A stretch of DNA of 32,618 bases from an uncultured Mailhella sp. (GCA_910577155.1 CAJTMS010000018.1:1-32618), one strand, 5' to 3'. Counted from the stretch's first letter, positions 24,799 through 32,319 are shown. Made by a program: numbers and translations. Notes: generated by a model not told the origin, from the sequence alone.

Positions 24799-26284
24799 AC
24801 TTATTGAAACAAAGCAATTAACCTTTTCCTATTATACGGAAAACAAAGAAGAAATCCTTGCTCTCAACCATATTGATTTTACGCTAAATCAAGGAGAGCA
24901 TATTGCTATTATTGGTGAAAACGGAGCAGGGAAGTCAACATTTTTGCAGGTCATGCGGGGAGAAATTTATCCCAGCCCTAAAAGCGGCGGAAAAATTTAT
25001 TGGTACGAAAACGGCAAAGCAAGCGATTCCCCCCTTTCCGCACGGGAAATGTGTGCAATTATTTCGCCGAAGGAACAGGATTATTATGCCCGTCAGGATT
25101 GGCATGTCAATTGTCTGGAAATTATTTTGGCAGCCTGCAGCAATGACTATATTCTATACCGTGAGCCAAGCACAGAAGAAGTTTTGCAAGCTGTTGATAT
25201 TGCAAAGCAATTAGGAGCAGAATATTTACTCTATACGCCTATCAACAAACTTTCTCAGGGGCAGCTTCGGATTATGCTTATTGCTCGGGCACTTATGAAA
25301 AAAAGCCCTGTTATTTTGCTTGATGAACCATTAAACGGCTTAGACGAAAAAACACAGCAGCGCTTTTGGGACACGCTGGAAAAACTTGCCACCTGCAAAG
25401 TAGCCCATCAGCCAACGCTTGTTCTTACTACCCATATTTTTCCTCTGCCTCCTTATATCAAACGCTGTTATGAAATGAAACAGGGGAAATTGACAGAAAT
25501 TGACAACAGCAACCAAAGCGAATGCATAAAAATGGCTGAACAATACCAAGCAGTTCCAAAGGAAAAAGCTGTCAAAAGTCAGGAACAGGCAATGGAAATT
25601 GTCCTTGAAAATGCAAGCATTTACTTAGACCATGCAGAAATTGTAAAGCACGTCAACTGGCATATTCACCCCAAAGAACAGTGGACGCTTATCGGACATA
25701 ACGGATCCGGAAAATCGACCCTGCTCAATGGTATTTTAGGCTTTTTACCCATTGCCCACGGCGGAAAAATTATCCGCAATTGGTATCAGAATATGCAAAA
25801 GCCCCCGGTTTTGCTGACTGTTCTTGATGAAATAAAAGAAAAAATCCATTTTATTTCCGATGCCCTGCAAACCCATTATACGTTTAATGATACGGTTATC
25901 GATATTCTTTTTGCAGGATTTGACGGAAATATTGGTGTATATCGGGATAAAACGGCTGAAGAAGAACAAATCATCCAAGATTTGCTTGCACAATTGAATC
26001 TTTCCCATTTAGCCCACCGCCCTTTCCGTTCCCTTTCCACAGGACAAGCCCGAAAAGTTCTTCTTGCCCGTGCTCTTATCGGAAAGCCTGCTCTTTTACT
26101 CCTTGATGAGCCCTTTTCAGGGCTTGATCCCCGCAACAAGCAGGAACTCAAAGAATTTTTAGAATATAAAATTACGGAAACTTCCCTGCAAACAATTTTA
26201 GTAAGCCATTTGGAAAGCGATTATCTTTCCTGCACTACCCACTTCGGCACACTCTTCAAAGGGGAATTTTCCATTATAGACTAA
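24791..26284 (+). CDS. Tandem-domain ABC ATPase (ModF/PhrA-like)
   Basis: A 497-aa protein with two ABC nucleotide-binding domains and no membrane part. Domain 1: Walker A GENGAGKST (42-50), signature LSQGQ (154-158), Walker B VILLDEP (174-180). Domain 2: Walker A GHNGSGKST (302-310), signature LSTGQ (415-419), Walker B LLLLDEP (435-441). Both sites look intact. Size and arrangement match ModF/PhrA-type proteins, sometimes linked to molybdate metabolism. It has no long charged linker of the ABC-F translation factors, so I do not favour that. No permease or binding protein is adjacent, so its partner is unknown. A 12-bp palindrome covers its stop. Confidence 0.82.
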   Translation: MPKLIETKQLTFSYYTENKEEILALNHIDFTLNQGEHIAIIGENGAGKSTFLQVMRGEIYPSPKSGGKIYWYENGKASDSPLSAREMCAIISPKEQDYYARQDWHVNCLEIILAACSNDYILYREPSTEEVLQAVDIAKQLGAEYLLYTPINKLSQGQLRIMLIARALMKKSPVILLDEPLNGLDEKTQQRFWDTLEKLATCKVAHQPTLVLTTHIFPLPPYIKRCYEMKQGKLTEIDNSNQSECIKMAEQYQAVPKEKAVKSQEQAMEIVLENASIYLDHAEIVKHVNWHIHPKEQWTLIGHNGSGKSTLLNGILGFLPIAHGGKIIRNWYQNMQKPPVLLTVLDEIKEKIHFISDALQTHYTFNDTVIDILFAGFDGNIGVYRDKTAEEEQIIQDLLAQLNLSHLAHRPFRSLSTGQARKVLLARALIGKPALLLLDEPFSGLDPRNKQELKEFLEYKITETSLQTILVSHLESDYLSCTTHFGTLFKGEFSIID

Positions 26285-26290
26285 TTAGTC
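26279..26290. promoter_or_regulatory. Perfect 12-bp palindrome over a stop codon
   Basis: GACTAATTAGTC is a perfect palindrome spanning the stop codon of the ABC gene (26282-26284) and located about 37 bases upstream of the next promoter's -35. It may be a regulator site or chance. Confidence 0.25.
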
Positions 26291-26326
26291 AAAAGTTTAA
26301 CTACTTTTTATTTTTCTGGAAATATA

Positions 26327-26355
26327 TTGCATTCCTTTTAAAATTTTATTATACT
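26327..26355 (+). promoter_or_regulatory. Sigma70 promoter for the nitronate monooxygenase-like gene
   Basis: TTGCAT (26327-26332), a 17-base spacer, and TATACT (26350-26355). It lies in an AT-rich gap, 49 bases before the ATG at 26404, where AAAAGGA serves as SD. This is one of the clearest promoters in the window. Confidence 0.7.
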
Positions 26356-26366
26356 AATTAAAAATA

Positions 26367-26382
26367 TTAATCTTTTGATTAA
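26367..26382. promoter_or_regulatory. Palindrome at the +1 region, possible operator
   Basis: TTAATC (26367-26372), TTTT, GATTAA (26377-26382) form an exact inverted repeat overlapping or just downstream of the predicted start of transcription, a common position for a repressor site. Confidence 0.4.
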
Positions 26383-26403
26383 CAATTAACAAAAGGAACT
26401 GTC

Positions 26404-27516
26404 ATGTCTTTTCCAAGTCTCACTATCGGTGACCTTATTGCCAAATTACCCATTGTCCAAGGGGGCATGGGAGTTGGCATTTCTCTTTCCGGCCTTGCAT
26501 CTGCTGTGGCAAATCAAGGCGGCATTGGTGTTATTGCAGGTGCAATGATTGGTATGCGTGAACCTGATATTGTCAAAAATCCTGTTGAAGCCAATGTCCG
26601 TGCATTAAAAAATGAAATCATCAAAGCACGGGAACTCAGTCCCACCGGAATTTTAGGAGTCAATATCATGGTCGCTTTAACCACCTTTAAAGAAATGGTC
26701 AAAGCTTCCATAGAAAGCCATGCAAATATTATTTTTTCAGGAGCAGGTCTGCCCATGGATTTACCTAAAATCTTTTTAGATACCTGCGAAGAAAAAAAAG
26801 AACAATTCAAAACAAAACTTGTTCCCATTATTTCTTCTGCCCGGGCAGCCTCCGTTATTGCCAAAAAATGGCAGGCAAAAACAGGACTTCTGCCCGATGC
26901 TTTTGTCGTTGAAGGACCAAAAGCAGGCGGGCATCTTGGCTATAAATACGAAGAAATCACGGATCCGGGACACAGCCTTGAACATATTGTTCCGGAAGTC
27001 GTGGAAACCGTAAAGGCTCTTGAAGATAAAAAAGGACAAGCCATTCCCGTTATTGCAGGCGGTGGTATTTATTCCGGCGAAGATATTGCCAATATCATGG
27101 ATCTTGGTGCTTCCGGTGTGCAAATGGGCACACGTTTTGTGGCAACCAATGAATGTGACGCCAATATCAAATTCAAAGAAGCCTTTGTTCAGGCAAAGGA
27201 AGAAGATATAACCATTATCAAAAGCCCTGTGGGCATGCCCGGACGTGCTTTATTCAATAATTTTATTGAAGCGGTACGGGAAGGTAAAAAACGCCCGGTC
27301 AACTGTGCCTTCCACTGTGTCAGCACCTGCCAGCAGGAAAAAACACCCTATTGCATTGCGTCTGCCCTTATTGCCGCCATGCAGGGAAATCTGGAAAAAG
27401 GTTTTGCATTTTGCGGCACCAATGTCTGCAAAATTAAATCTATTATTTCTGTCAAAGAATTAATAGAAAGTTTGCAAACAGAATACGATAATTTTAAAGC
27501 GAAATTAACTAAGTAA
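26404..27516 (+). CDS. Nitronate monooxygenase/FabK-like FMN oxidoreductase with Cys-rich C-terminus
   Basis: TIM-barrel flavoprotein (370 aa) of the 2-nitropropane dioxygenase family. FMN-site motifs are QGGMGVGIS (19-27), the His177 region EGPKAGGHLGY (170-180), and VIAGGGIYSGEDIANIMDLGASGVQMGTRF split over residues 216-245. The family includes nitronate monooxygenases and the enoyl-ACP reductase FabK; the loop pattern favours the former, but the substrate is unknown. Unusually, residues 301-342 hold six cysteines (301, 305, 309, 317, 337, 342) with spacing suited to an iron-sulfur cluster or zinc. It stands alone with its own promoter and operator-like palindrome, which suggests inducible expression, for instance by nitro compounds (inference). 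Confidence 0.85.
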   Translation: MSFPSLTIGDLIAKLPIVQGGMGVGISLSGLASAVANQGGIGVIAGAMIGMREPDIVKNPVEANVRALKNEIIKARELSPTGILGVNIMVALTTFKEMVKASIESHANIIFSGAGLPMDLPKIFLDTCEEKKEQFKTKLVPIISSARAASVIAKKWQAKTGLLPDAFVVEGPKAGGHLGYKYEEITDPGHSLEHIVPEVVETVKALEDKKGQAIPVIAGGGIYSGEDIANIMDLGASGVQMGTRFVATNECDANIKFKEAFVQAKEEDITIIKSPVGMPGRALFNNFIEAVREGKKRPVNCAFHCVSTCQQEKTPYCIASALIAAMQGNLEKGFAFCGTNVCKIKSIISVKELIESLQTEYDNFKAKLTK

Positions 27517-27875
27517 AACAGTTTCGTATCACTACCCCATTGTATTCTTATTCATTTTTTCCATGGTATCGTATAGACTGACTGTTGAAGAACAGAATTT
27601 GATAACAAAAACTCAAAATATCTTTTTTGGGGAATAATTCCCCCAAGCCCCTTGCTGCAAAACAGTTATGGACTTTATCCATGACTGTTTTGCCCTTTCT
27701 GTGCTTTTTGTGCATGTTGAGCAAAATTTTTCAGACCTATATATCATTTCTTTTATAGGAACGAGGCTGTGCATACAAAAAGAACAACAAGTATCAAAAC
27801 AAATAAATAGTCTAAAAAGTATGAAAGACACGCTACCTCTTAAAAATACAAGCTTTTTTATTTTTCAATTTTCTA
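27517..27875. other. Gene-poor stretch between the monooxygenase gene and hpf
   Basis: No credible gene. It contains a GGGGAAT-ATTCCCC hairpin (about 27629-27643), a 16-bp hairpin at 27657-27693, and AT-rich DNA before the hpf promoter. The gap is larger than most in this compact region. Short open frames on both strands lack an SD and resemble nothing I know. Confidence 0.6.
27657..27693 (+). terminator. Long hairpin in the hpf upstream gap
   Basis: GCAAAACAGTTATGGA (27657-27672) pairs with TCCATGACTGTTTTGC (27678-27693): 16 base pairs with one T-G, loop CTTTA. The following CCTTTCTGTGCTTTTTG is only a weak T tract. It may terminate the upstream gene, or be the core of a small RNA. Confidence 0.45.
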
Positions 27876-27904
27876 TCGACAGACAGGAAAATACTTGCTA
27901 TAGT
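27876..27904 (+). promoter_or_regulatory. Sigma70 promoter for hpf
   Basis: TCGACA (27876-27881) and TATAGT (27899-27904) with a 17-base spacer, 55 bases before the hpf ATG. Overlapping GG-N9-GC recalls a sigma54 site but the spacing is one short. Confidence 0.6.
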
Positions 27905-27959
27905 CTATTTAAGAGCAGAAAGAGTACTTTCTGAAAATTAATTCTAAGGAGGAGGCAGT

Positions 27960-28493
27960 ATGAACATTGAGTTTACTTTTAAAAATTTTGAGCCTTCTGA
28001 ACACTTAAAAAAATATGCACGGCGCCGTTTTGAAAAAATTGCACGTTTTCTGGGAAAATCTCCTGCCCTGCAAATGCAGGTTTTGCTGAGCGTTGACAAA
28101 TATCACCAAAAAGTTGAAATTTCGCTTACCGGTGAAGGTTTAAATATTAATGCAACGGAATCTTCAAAAGATATGTATGCAACCATTGATATGATTAGTG
28201 ATAAGATTAGTTCACAAGTTCGCCGTTCATGCGAAAAATTACACAGCCGCCACAAAAGCCGTGATGTCAATGTTGATGTTTACAGCTATGATGTTATTGA
28301 AGAAGACGGCATACAGGTTGTGAACGGTGAAGAAAACTTTGCCCCCAAACCTTTGCACATGGACGAAGCAATTATTCAATTGCAGCAAAGCAACAGCGAA
28401 GTCCTTGTCTTTATCAATGCCGACCTTGAACGCATCAATGTTGTTTACCGCAAAAATAACGGTGATTTTGGCGTTATTGATCCAATTGTTTAA
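27960..28493 (+). CDS. hpf: Ribosome hibernation promoting factor, long form
   Basis: Binds the decoding centre of idle ribosomes and drives 100S dimer formation. The 177-aa length and two domains define the long form: an N-terminal S30AE/HPF domain (about 1-100, starting MNIEFTFKNFEPSEHLKKYA) and a C-terminal dimerisation domain (about 118-177) ending DLERINVVYRKNNGDFGVIDPIV. Very strong SD AAGGAGGAGG just upstream, consistent with high expression in stationary phase. In many proteobacteria hpf is preceded by rpoN and followed by ptsN; here both are absent and rapZ follows directly after a terminator. Confidence 0.93.
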   Translation: MNIEFTFKNFEPSEHLKKYARRRFEKIARFLGKSPALQMQVLLSVDKYHQKVEISLTGEGLNINATESSKDMYATIDMISDKISSQVRRSCEKLHSRHKSRDVNVDVYSYDVIEEDGIQVVNGEENFAPKPLHMDEAIIQLQQSNSEVLVFINADLERINVVYRKNNGDFGVIDPIV

Positions 28494-28505
28494 AACGGTA
28501 TAACG

Positions 28506-28537
28506 AAAAAAAGGGAGTAGCCGTACTCCCTTTTTTT
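28506..28537 (+). terminator. Strong intrinsic terminator between hpf and rapZ
   Basis: Perfect 14-bp stem AAAAAAAGGGAGTA (28506-28519) with TACTCCCTTTTTTT (28524-28537), loop GCCG, ending in seven Ts. It can insulate the strongly expressed hpf from rapZ, which begins 13 bases later and so relies on partial readthrough unless it has a hidden promoter. Confidence 0.9.
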
Positions 28538-28550
28538 ATGGGGTACAGCC

Positions 28551-29459
28551 ATGGATGAAGAGAATATCGATAATAAAGTTGAAGTCTTTATTATTACCGG
28601 ACTTTCAGGCTCCGGAATAAGTACTGCCATTCAAGTTTTTGAAGACATGAACTTTTTTACCACCGACGGTATCCCTGCCTCCATTGCTCCTGAACTCATC
28701 AGCCTTGCCTCAAAGCCTGAAATGCGGCATTTTCGAGGAATTGTATTAGGTATTGATTTAAAACGCAAATATCTTACTGATCCTGTTGCAGATCTCCTGC
28801 CTATTCTTACAAACAATCGCCAAAAAAATATTAAAACAACCCTGCTCTATCTTGAAGCGGACGATGACAGTATTTTAAAGCGTTATGCTTCCACAAGACG
28901 CCCGCACCCCCTTGAACAAGAAGGCTATTCACTGGAAGCTGCCCTTTCCGAAGAAAAAAACCGCCTTGCTAAAATCCGCAATATTGCCGATCATATCATT
29001 AATACAACAGGTTTTTCTATCCACGATTTACCCCGCTCTCTCCAAAAACGTTTTTCCCAAAGTGTTGAAAACAACCCATCCATGTGGATTACTATCATGA
29101 GTTTTGGGTATAAATATGGTATACCCAAAGATGCAGACCTTGTTTTTGACATGCGCTGCCTGCCCAATCCTTTTTTTGATGCCTCACTGCGTGAGTGTAC
29201 AGGACTCCAGCAAAAAGTTGTTGATTATATTTTTAAAGAAGAACCGGCACAAGTATTCCGTAAGACACTGCTTGAATTTTTGCTCAGCATACTCCCCGCC
29301 TACAATAATGAAGGAAGATACAGACTTTGCATTGCCATTGGCTGCACAGGAGGTTATCACCGCTCTGTTGCCATGGTGGAATATTTAGCGAAAAACCTCA
29401 TGCAAAATGGTTATAAAATAATCAAAGAACACAAACAATTACAAAAAAAATCCCTATGA
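28551..29459 (+). CDS. rapZ: RNase adapter RapZ (YvcJ) with an altered Walker A motif
   Basis: RapZ proteins have an N-terminal P-loop kinase-like domain and a C-terminal RNA-binding domain; in E. coli RapZ guides RNase E to the GlmZ sRNA to control cell-wall precursor synthesis. Here (302 aa) the C-terminal motif IGCTGGYHRSVAMVE is intact and the N-domain has EDMNFFTTDGIP and ASTRRPHPL. The Walker A reads GLSGSGIST (17-25): Ile23 replaces the essential lysine (codon ATA where AAA would be expected). Nucleotide binding may be lost or changed, while RNA binding may remain. The hpf-rapZ order is a conserved proteobacterial feature. The stop overlaps the next ATG (ATGA). Confidence 0.9.
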   Translation: MDEENIDNKVEVFIITGLSGSGISTAIQVFEDMNFFTTDGIPASIAPELISLASKPEMRHFRGIVLGIDLKRKYLTDPVADLLPILTNNRQKNIKTTLLYLEADDDSILKRYASTRRPHPLEQEGYSLEAALSEEKNRLAKIRNIADHIINTTGFSIHDLPRSLQKRFSQSVENNPSMWITIMSFGYKYGIPKDADLVFDMRCLPNPFFDASLRECTGLQQKVVDYIFKEEPAQVFRKTLLEFLLSILPAYNNEGRYRLCIAIGCTGGYHRSVAMVEYLAKNLMQNGYKIIKEHKQLQKKSL

Positions 29460-30523
29460 AATCCTCTTATTTGAAACGCCGTGAAAAAGTCCGGCAAAAA
29501 CTTACTGAAGAAAAACTCGATGCCCTGCTTGTCAGCTATCCGACCAACAGATTTTACCTTTCCGGTTTTGAACTGCATGACGGACAATGCAATGAAAGCT
29601 CCGGGCATATTCTTATCCAAAAAAACGGCAAAGATATTCTTTTTACAGATTCTCGTTTTTATGAGGCGGCAAAATCCCTGTGGGACAAAGAAAATATTAT
29701 CATTTATTCCAACCAGCTGGAAGATATCCGTGCCTTTTTAAAAGATACTGTTCATGGCAAAATCGGTTTTGAAAGCAAAATTATCAGCCATCATTTTTAT
29801 GAACATCTCTCTCAAGGCATGAATTTTGAGCCTTGTAACGGGCTGATTGAAGAGCTGCGTGTCATAAAAGATGAAACAGAAATCCAAGCGCTCAAAGATT
29901 CTGTTGCGCTTAATCATCAGCTTTTTGCGTGGCTGCCAAGCATTTTTGAAACAGGCAAAAGCGAAACCGATCTTGCTCTGGAAATAGAGTTCTTTTTTAG
30001 AAAACACGGAGCAACAGAAAACAGCTTTCCCCCCATTGTTGCTATAAATAAACACGCAGCCCGCCCCCACCATATTCCGGATCCGAATACAAAGCTTATT
30101 GAAAATTGCCATATTCTTATTGATGTAGGAGCAAGGTATCATGGGTATTGTTCAGATCAGACCAGAACCTTTTGGTTTGGAAAGACAATTGATCCGCGTT
30201 TTCAAAGCATGCTTGAACAAGTGCAGGAAGCCCAGCAAGAAGCGATAAAAATCCTTGCCCCCGGTGTTCTCTGCAGCGAAGCACATTTGACCGCCTGCAA
30301 AATATTTGAAAAATACGGCGTAGAAAAAGCCTTTACCCATTCCCTTGGACATGGTGTCGGGCTCGACACCCACGAAGAACCACGTCTAAGTTTGCGCAGC
30401 AAACGCCTGCTGCAGCCCAATATGATTGTCACGGTTGAACCGGGTTTATATTATGGGGACTACGGCGGAATACGCTGGGAATACATGGTCAGAATAACTG
30501 AAGACGGCTGTGAAGTTTTATAG
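29456..30523 (+). CDS. M24 Xaa-Pro aminopeptidase
   Basis: Two-metal aminopeptidase (355 aa) that removes residues next to proline. It has an N-terminal creatinase-like domain (about 1-130) and the pita-bread catalytic domain. All five metal ligands are visible: Asp223 (LIDVGA), Asp234 (CSDQTRT), His299 (SLGHGVG), Glu328 (TVEPG) and Glu342 (RWE). Length equals that of YpdF/PepQ-type enzymes (about 355). Coupled to rapZ by an ATGA overlap. The gene converges on dnaA. Confidence 0.93.
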   Translation: MKSSYLKRREKVRQKLTEEKLDALLVSYPTNRFYLSGFELHDGQCNESSGHILIQKNGKDILFTDSRFYEAAKSLWDKENIIIYSNQLEDIRAFLKDTVHGKIGFESKIISHHFYEHLSQGMNFEPCNGLIEELRVIKDETEIQALKDSVALNHQLFAWLPSIFETGKSETDLALEIEFFFRKHGATENSFPPIVAINKHAARPHHIPDPNTKLIENCHILIDVGARYHGYCSDQTRTFWFGKTIDPRFQSMLEQVQEAQQEAIKILAPGVLCSEAHLTACKIFEKYGVEKAFTHSLGHGVGLDTHEEPRLSLRSKRLLQPNMIVTVEPGLYYGDYGGIRWEYMVRITEDGCEVL

Positions 30524-30643
30524 CATATTAAAATAATAATTTTGCTTTGTTTTCGTATCCGATTGATTTTATAACTACAAAAGATAATTATAAAATTTTC
30601 TTTTTATGGAGGAAATGATTATCTCTGCTGTCGCTATCCGTAA

Positions 30644-30722
30644 GTCAACAAAGTTGACAACGGCTACCGCAAGTCTCGCAAGCTCGACATAAGAGAAACG
30701 GCTTCGCCGCCTTTGGTAGCTG
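30644..30722. repeat. GC-rich, multi-hairpin element (unrecognised)
   Basis: In an AT-rich gap between convergent genes lies an 80-base block of different composition. GTCAAC (30644-30649) pairs with GTTGAC (30653-30658). Then CGGCTACC (30661-30668) pairs with GGTAGCTG (30715-30722, one G-T) and encloses TCTC-GAGA (30674-30677 with 30693-30696) and CGGC-TTC-GCCG (30699-30709), giving a three-way-junction shape. It could be a dispersed repeat (REP-like or MITE fragment) or a structured RNA. No gene on either strand is convincing. Confidence 0.5.
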
Positions 30723-30774
30723 GAAAAGTCTTCTCCTTGAAAAATAATAATTCTTAGTATTAAGTGAAAATATT

Positions 30775-30826
30775 TTAAAAAGCAAATCCCTTCTGGACTA
30801 TTGTTCAGAAGGGATTTGCTTTTTAA
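30775..30826. terminator. Bidirectional terminator between pepP-like gene and dnaA
   Basis: A perfect 21-bp stem, 30775-30795 with 30806-30826, with a 10-base loop. The core is AAAAAGCAAATCCCTTCTG and its complement, so each strand ends in a run of Ts. It serves the converging aminopeptidase and dnaA transcripts. Confidence 0.9.
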
Positions 30827-30857
30827 GGGATACGGAAATAATTCTCCATAAAAAAAT

Positions 30858-32273
30858 TTATTTTTTCTTTTTGCCGCAATTTTTTTCAATTTTTTGGATC
30901 ATATCATTGAGCTGTCTGCCAACAGGACTTTCTTTTGAAACTTCTTCTTCAAGGGATGAAATCCCTTTTATGACTGTAGAATGGCGGCGGTTAAAGCCTT
31001 GTCCTATTTCATCCAGCGTTAAATCAGTGTGCTTGCGGAGCAAATAAAAAGCCAAATTCCGTGCTAACACATTATTTCTGCAGCGGGAATTGGATTGCAA
31101 TTGCTGCCTTGTTACCCCAAAACCTTTGCATACCATATCCACGATACTGGGTAAATCAAAACACGGCTCAGCATGGGAAACCTGATTAATAACATCATAA
31201 ACAAGATCTTCGGTAATTTCAGTTCCTAAAACCTTTGCGCGGAAGACGACGTTCTGCAGACAGGATTCAAGCATACGCACATCGGCATCAATACGCTTTG
31301 CCATAAGCTCTGCAACGGTTTCCGGCAAAATAAGTCCCAGTTTCTTTGATTTTTCAACCAAAATATTAAAACGGGTTTCCATATCCGGTTTTTCAATACT
31401 GGCTACAAAGCCGGACTGAAACTGTGAGGCAAGATAACTGTCCAAGCCCTCAAGATCCTTTGGTGCAAAAGAACTTGTCAAAACAACTTTTCCCCCGCGG
31501 GCATGGATAGCCTTGATGATGGAAAGGAGCATTTCCTGCGTTTTGTCTTTTCCATGGAAGAAATGCACATCTTCCAGCAAAAGCATATCACAAAGGCTAT
31601 AGCGCTGCCGAAATTTGTCAAAATCTTTGGAAAGACTTGCCTGCACAAACTGAGAAGTAAAGGTTTCAGCAGAAACATAGGCAACATTTAAGGGCAGATT
31701 TTTTGCTTTTTCCTGCATTGCCATGCCCACAGCCTGCGTTAAATGGGTTTTGCCAAGCCCGGAACAGGAAGAAAGGAAAAGCATATTACTCAAAGCATTA
31801 TCCTGAATAATATTTTCTGCTGCTGCCATGGCAAGTCTGTTACAAGGACCGACAACGAAATCATCAAAGGAATGTTTAAATTCTATCGGCTGTTCATAGC
31901 TGTAACGAAGAGGTAAAAGAAGCTGAGTATTTTTCCCTGTTGCGAGCATGGAAGGTGCTGTTGCAATACTTTTGGCGACATCTTCCACAGAAAAAGGCTT
32001 GATAATTGTTGTGTCGGTATTTAACGTTTCATACGCAACATCAACCAGAGCGCTGTTTTCCATTTCTAAAACTTTTGCTGTTGCCTCTTGGAATAACACG
32101 CCATATTTACGCAAATATTTTGCAATATGCGCATTCCGTGCATAAAGCGTAAGGCAGGGGATTTCGTTTTTATGCTCAACTTCCCCTTTCAAGGTTGCAA
32201 TCCATACAGAATATTCAGCTTCCGGCAATATTTCGCGCAACCGAGATTGAATTTGTGTCCATAGCGTTTCCAT
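30858..32273 (-). CDS. dnaA: Chromosomal replication initiator DnaA, divergent ATPase and DNA-binding motifs
   Basis: Replication initiator (471 aa), minus strand. The ATG at 32273 is chosen over an upstream GTG because AAGGA precedes it and the start METLWTQIQSRL fits domain I. AAA+ domain: VVGPCNRLAMAAA, Walker A SGLGKTH (171-177), Walker B LLLEDVHFF (231-239), sensor II Arg333 (VRMLES). Unusual: in the box VII region LDSYLASQF (277-285) Tyr280 and Gln284 stand where E. coli has Arg281 and the arginine finger Arg285. Domain IV keeps the helix pattern but the signature reads FNRRHSTV (427-434), one residue shorter than GRDHTTV-type. dnaN and gyrB do not follow; the gene converges on an aminopeptidase. 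Confidence 0.9.
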   Translation of the reverse strand: METLWTQIQSRLREILPEAEYSVWIATLKGEVEHKNEIPCLTLYARNAHIAKYLRKYGVLFQEATAKVLEMENSALVDVAYETLNTDTTIIKPFSVEDVAKSIATAPSMLATGKNTQLLLPLRYSYEQPIEFKHSFDDFVVGPCNRLAMAAAENIIQDNALSNMLFLSSCSGLGKTHLTQAVGMAMQEKAKNLPLNVAYVSAETFTSQFVQASLSKDFDKFRQRYSLCDMLLLEDVHFFHGKDKTQEMLLSIIKAIHARGGKVVLTSSFAPKDLEGLDSYLASQFQSGFVASIEKPDMETRFNILVEKSKKLGLILPETVAELMAKRIDADVRMLESCLQNVVFRAKVLGTEITEDLVYDVINQVSHAEPCFDLPSIVDMVCKGFGVTRQQLQSNSRCRNNVLARNLAFYLLRKHTDLTLDEIGQGFNRRHSTVIKGISSLEEEVSKESPVGRQLNDMIQKIEKNCGKKKK

Positions 32274-32319
32274 AAAATCCTTAATATACACTTTTTCTGA
32301 ATAAAACTATCACAAGAAA

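Noticed and set aside
27882..27900. Sigma54-like GG...GC pair upstream of hpf
   Set aside because: The spacing is nine bases instead of ten, and a good sigma70 pair overlaps it.
27668..27934. An 88-residue plus-strand open frame in the gap before hpf
   Set aside because: Its start lies inside a strong hairpin, there is no SD, and it runs through the hpf promoter.
30575..30889. A 104-residue minus-strand open frame downstream of dnaA
   Set aside because: It overlaps the dnaA 3' end and crosses the 21-bp terminator and the folded element; best read as non-coding.
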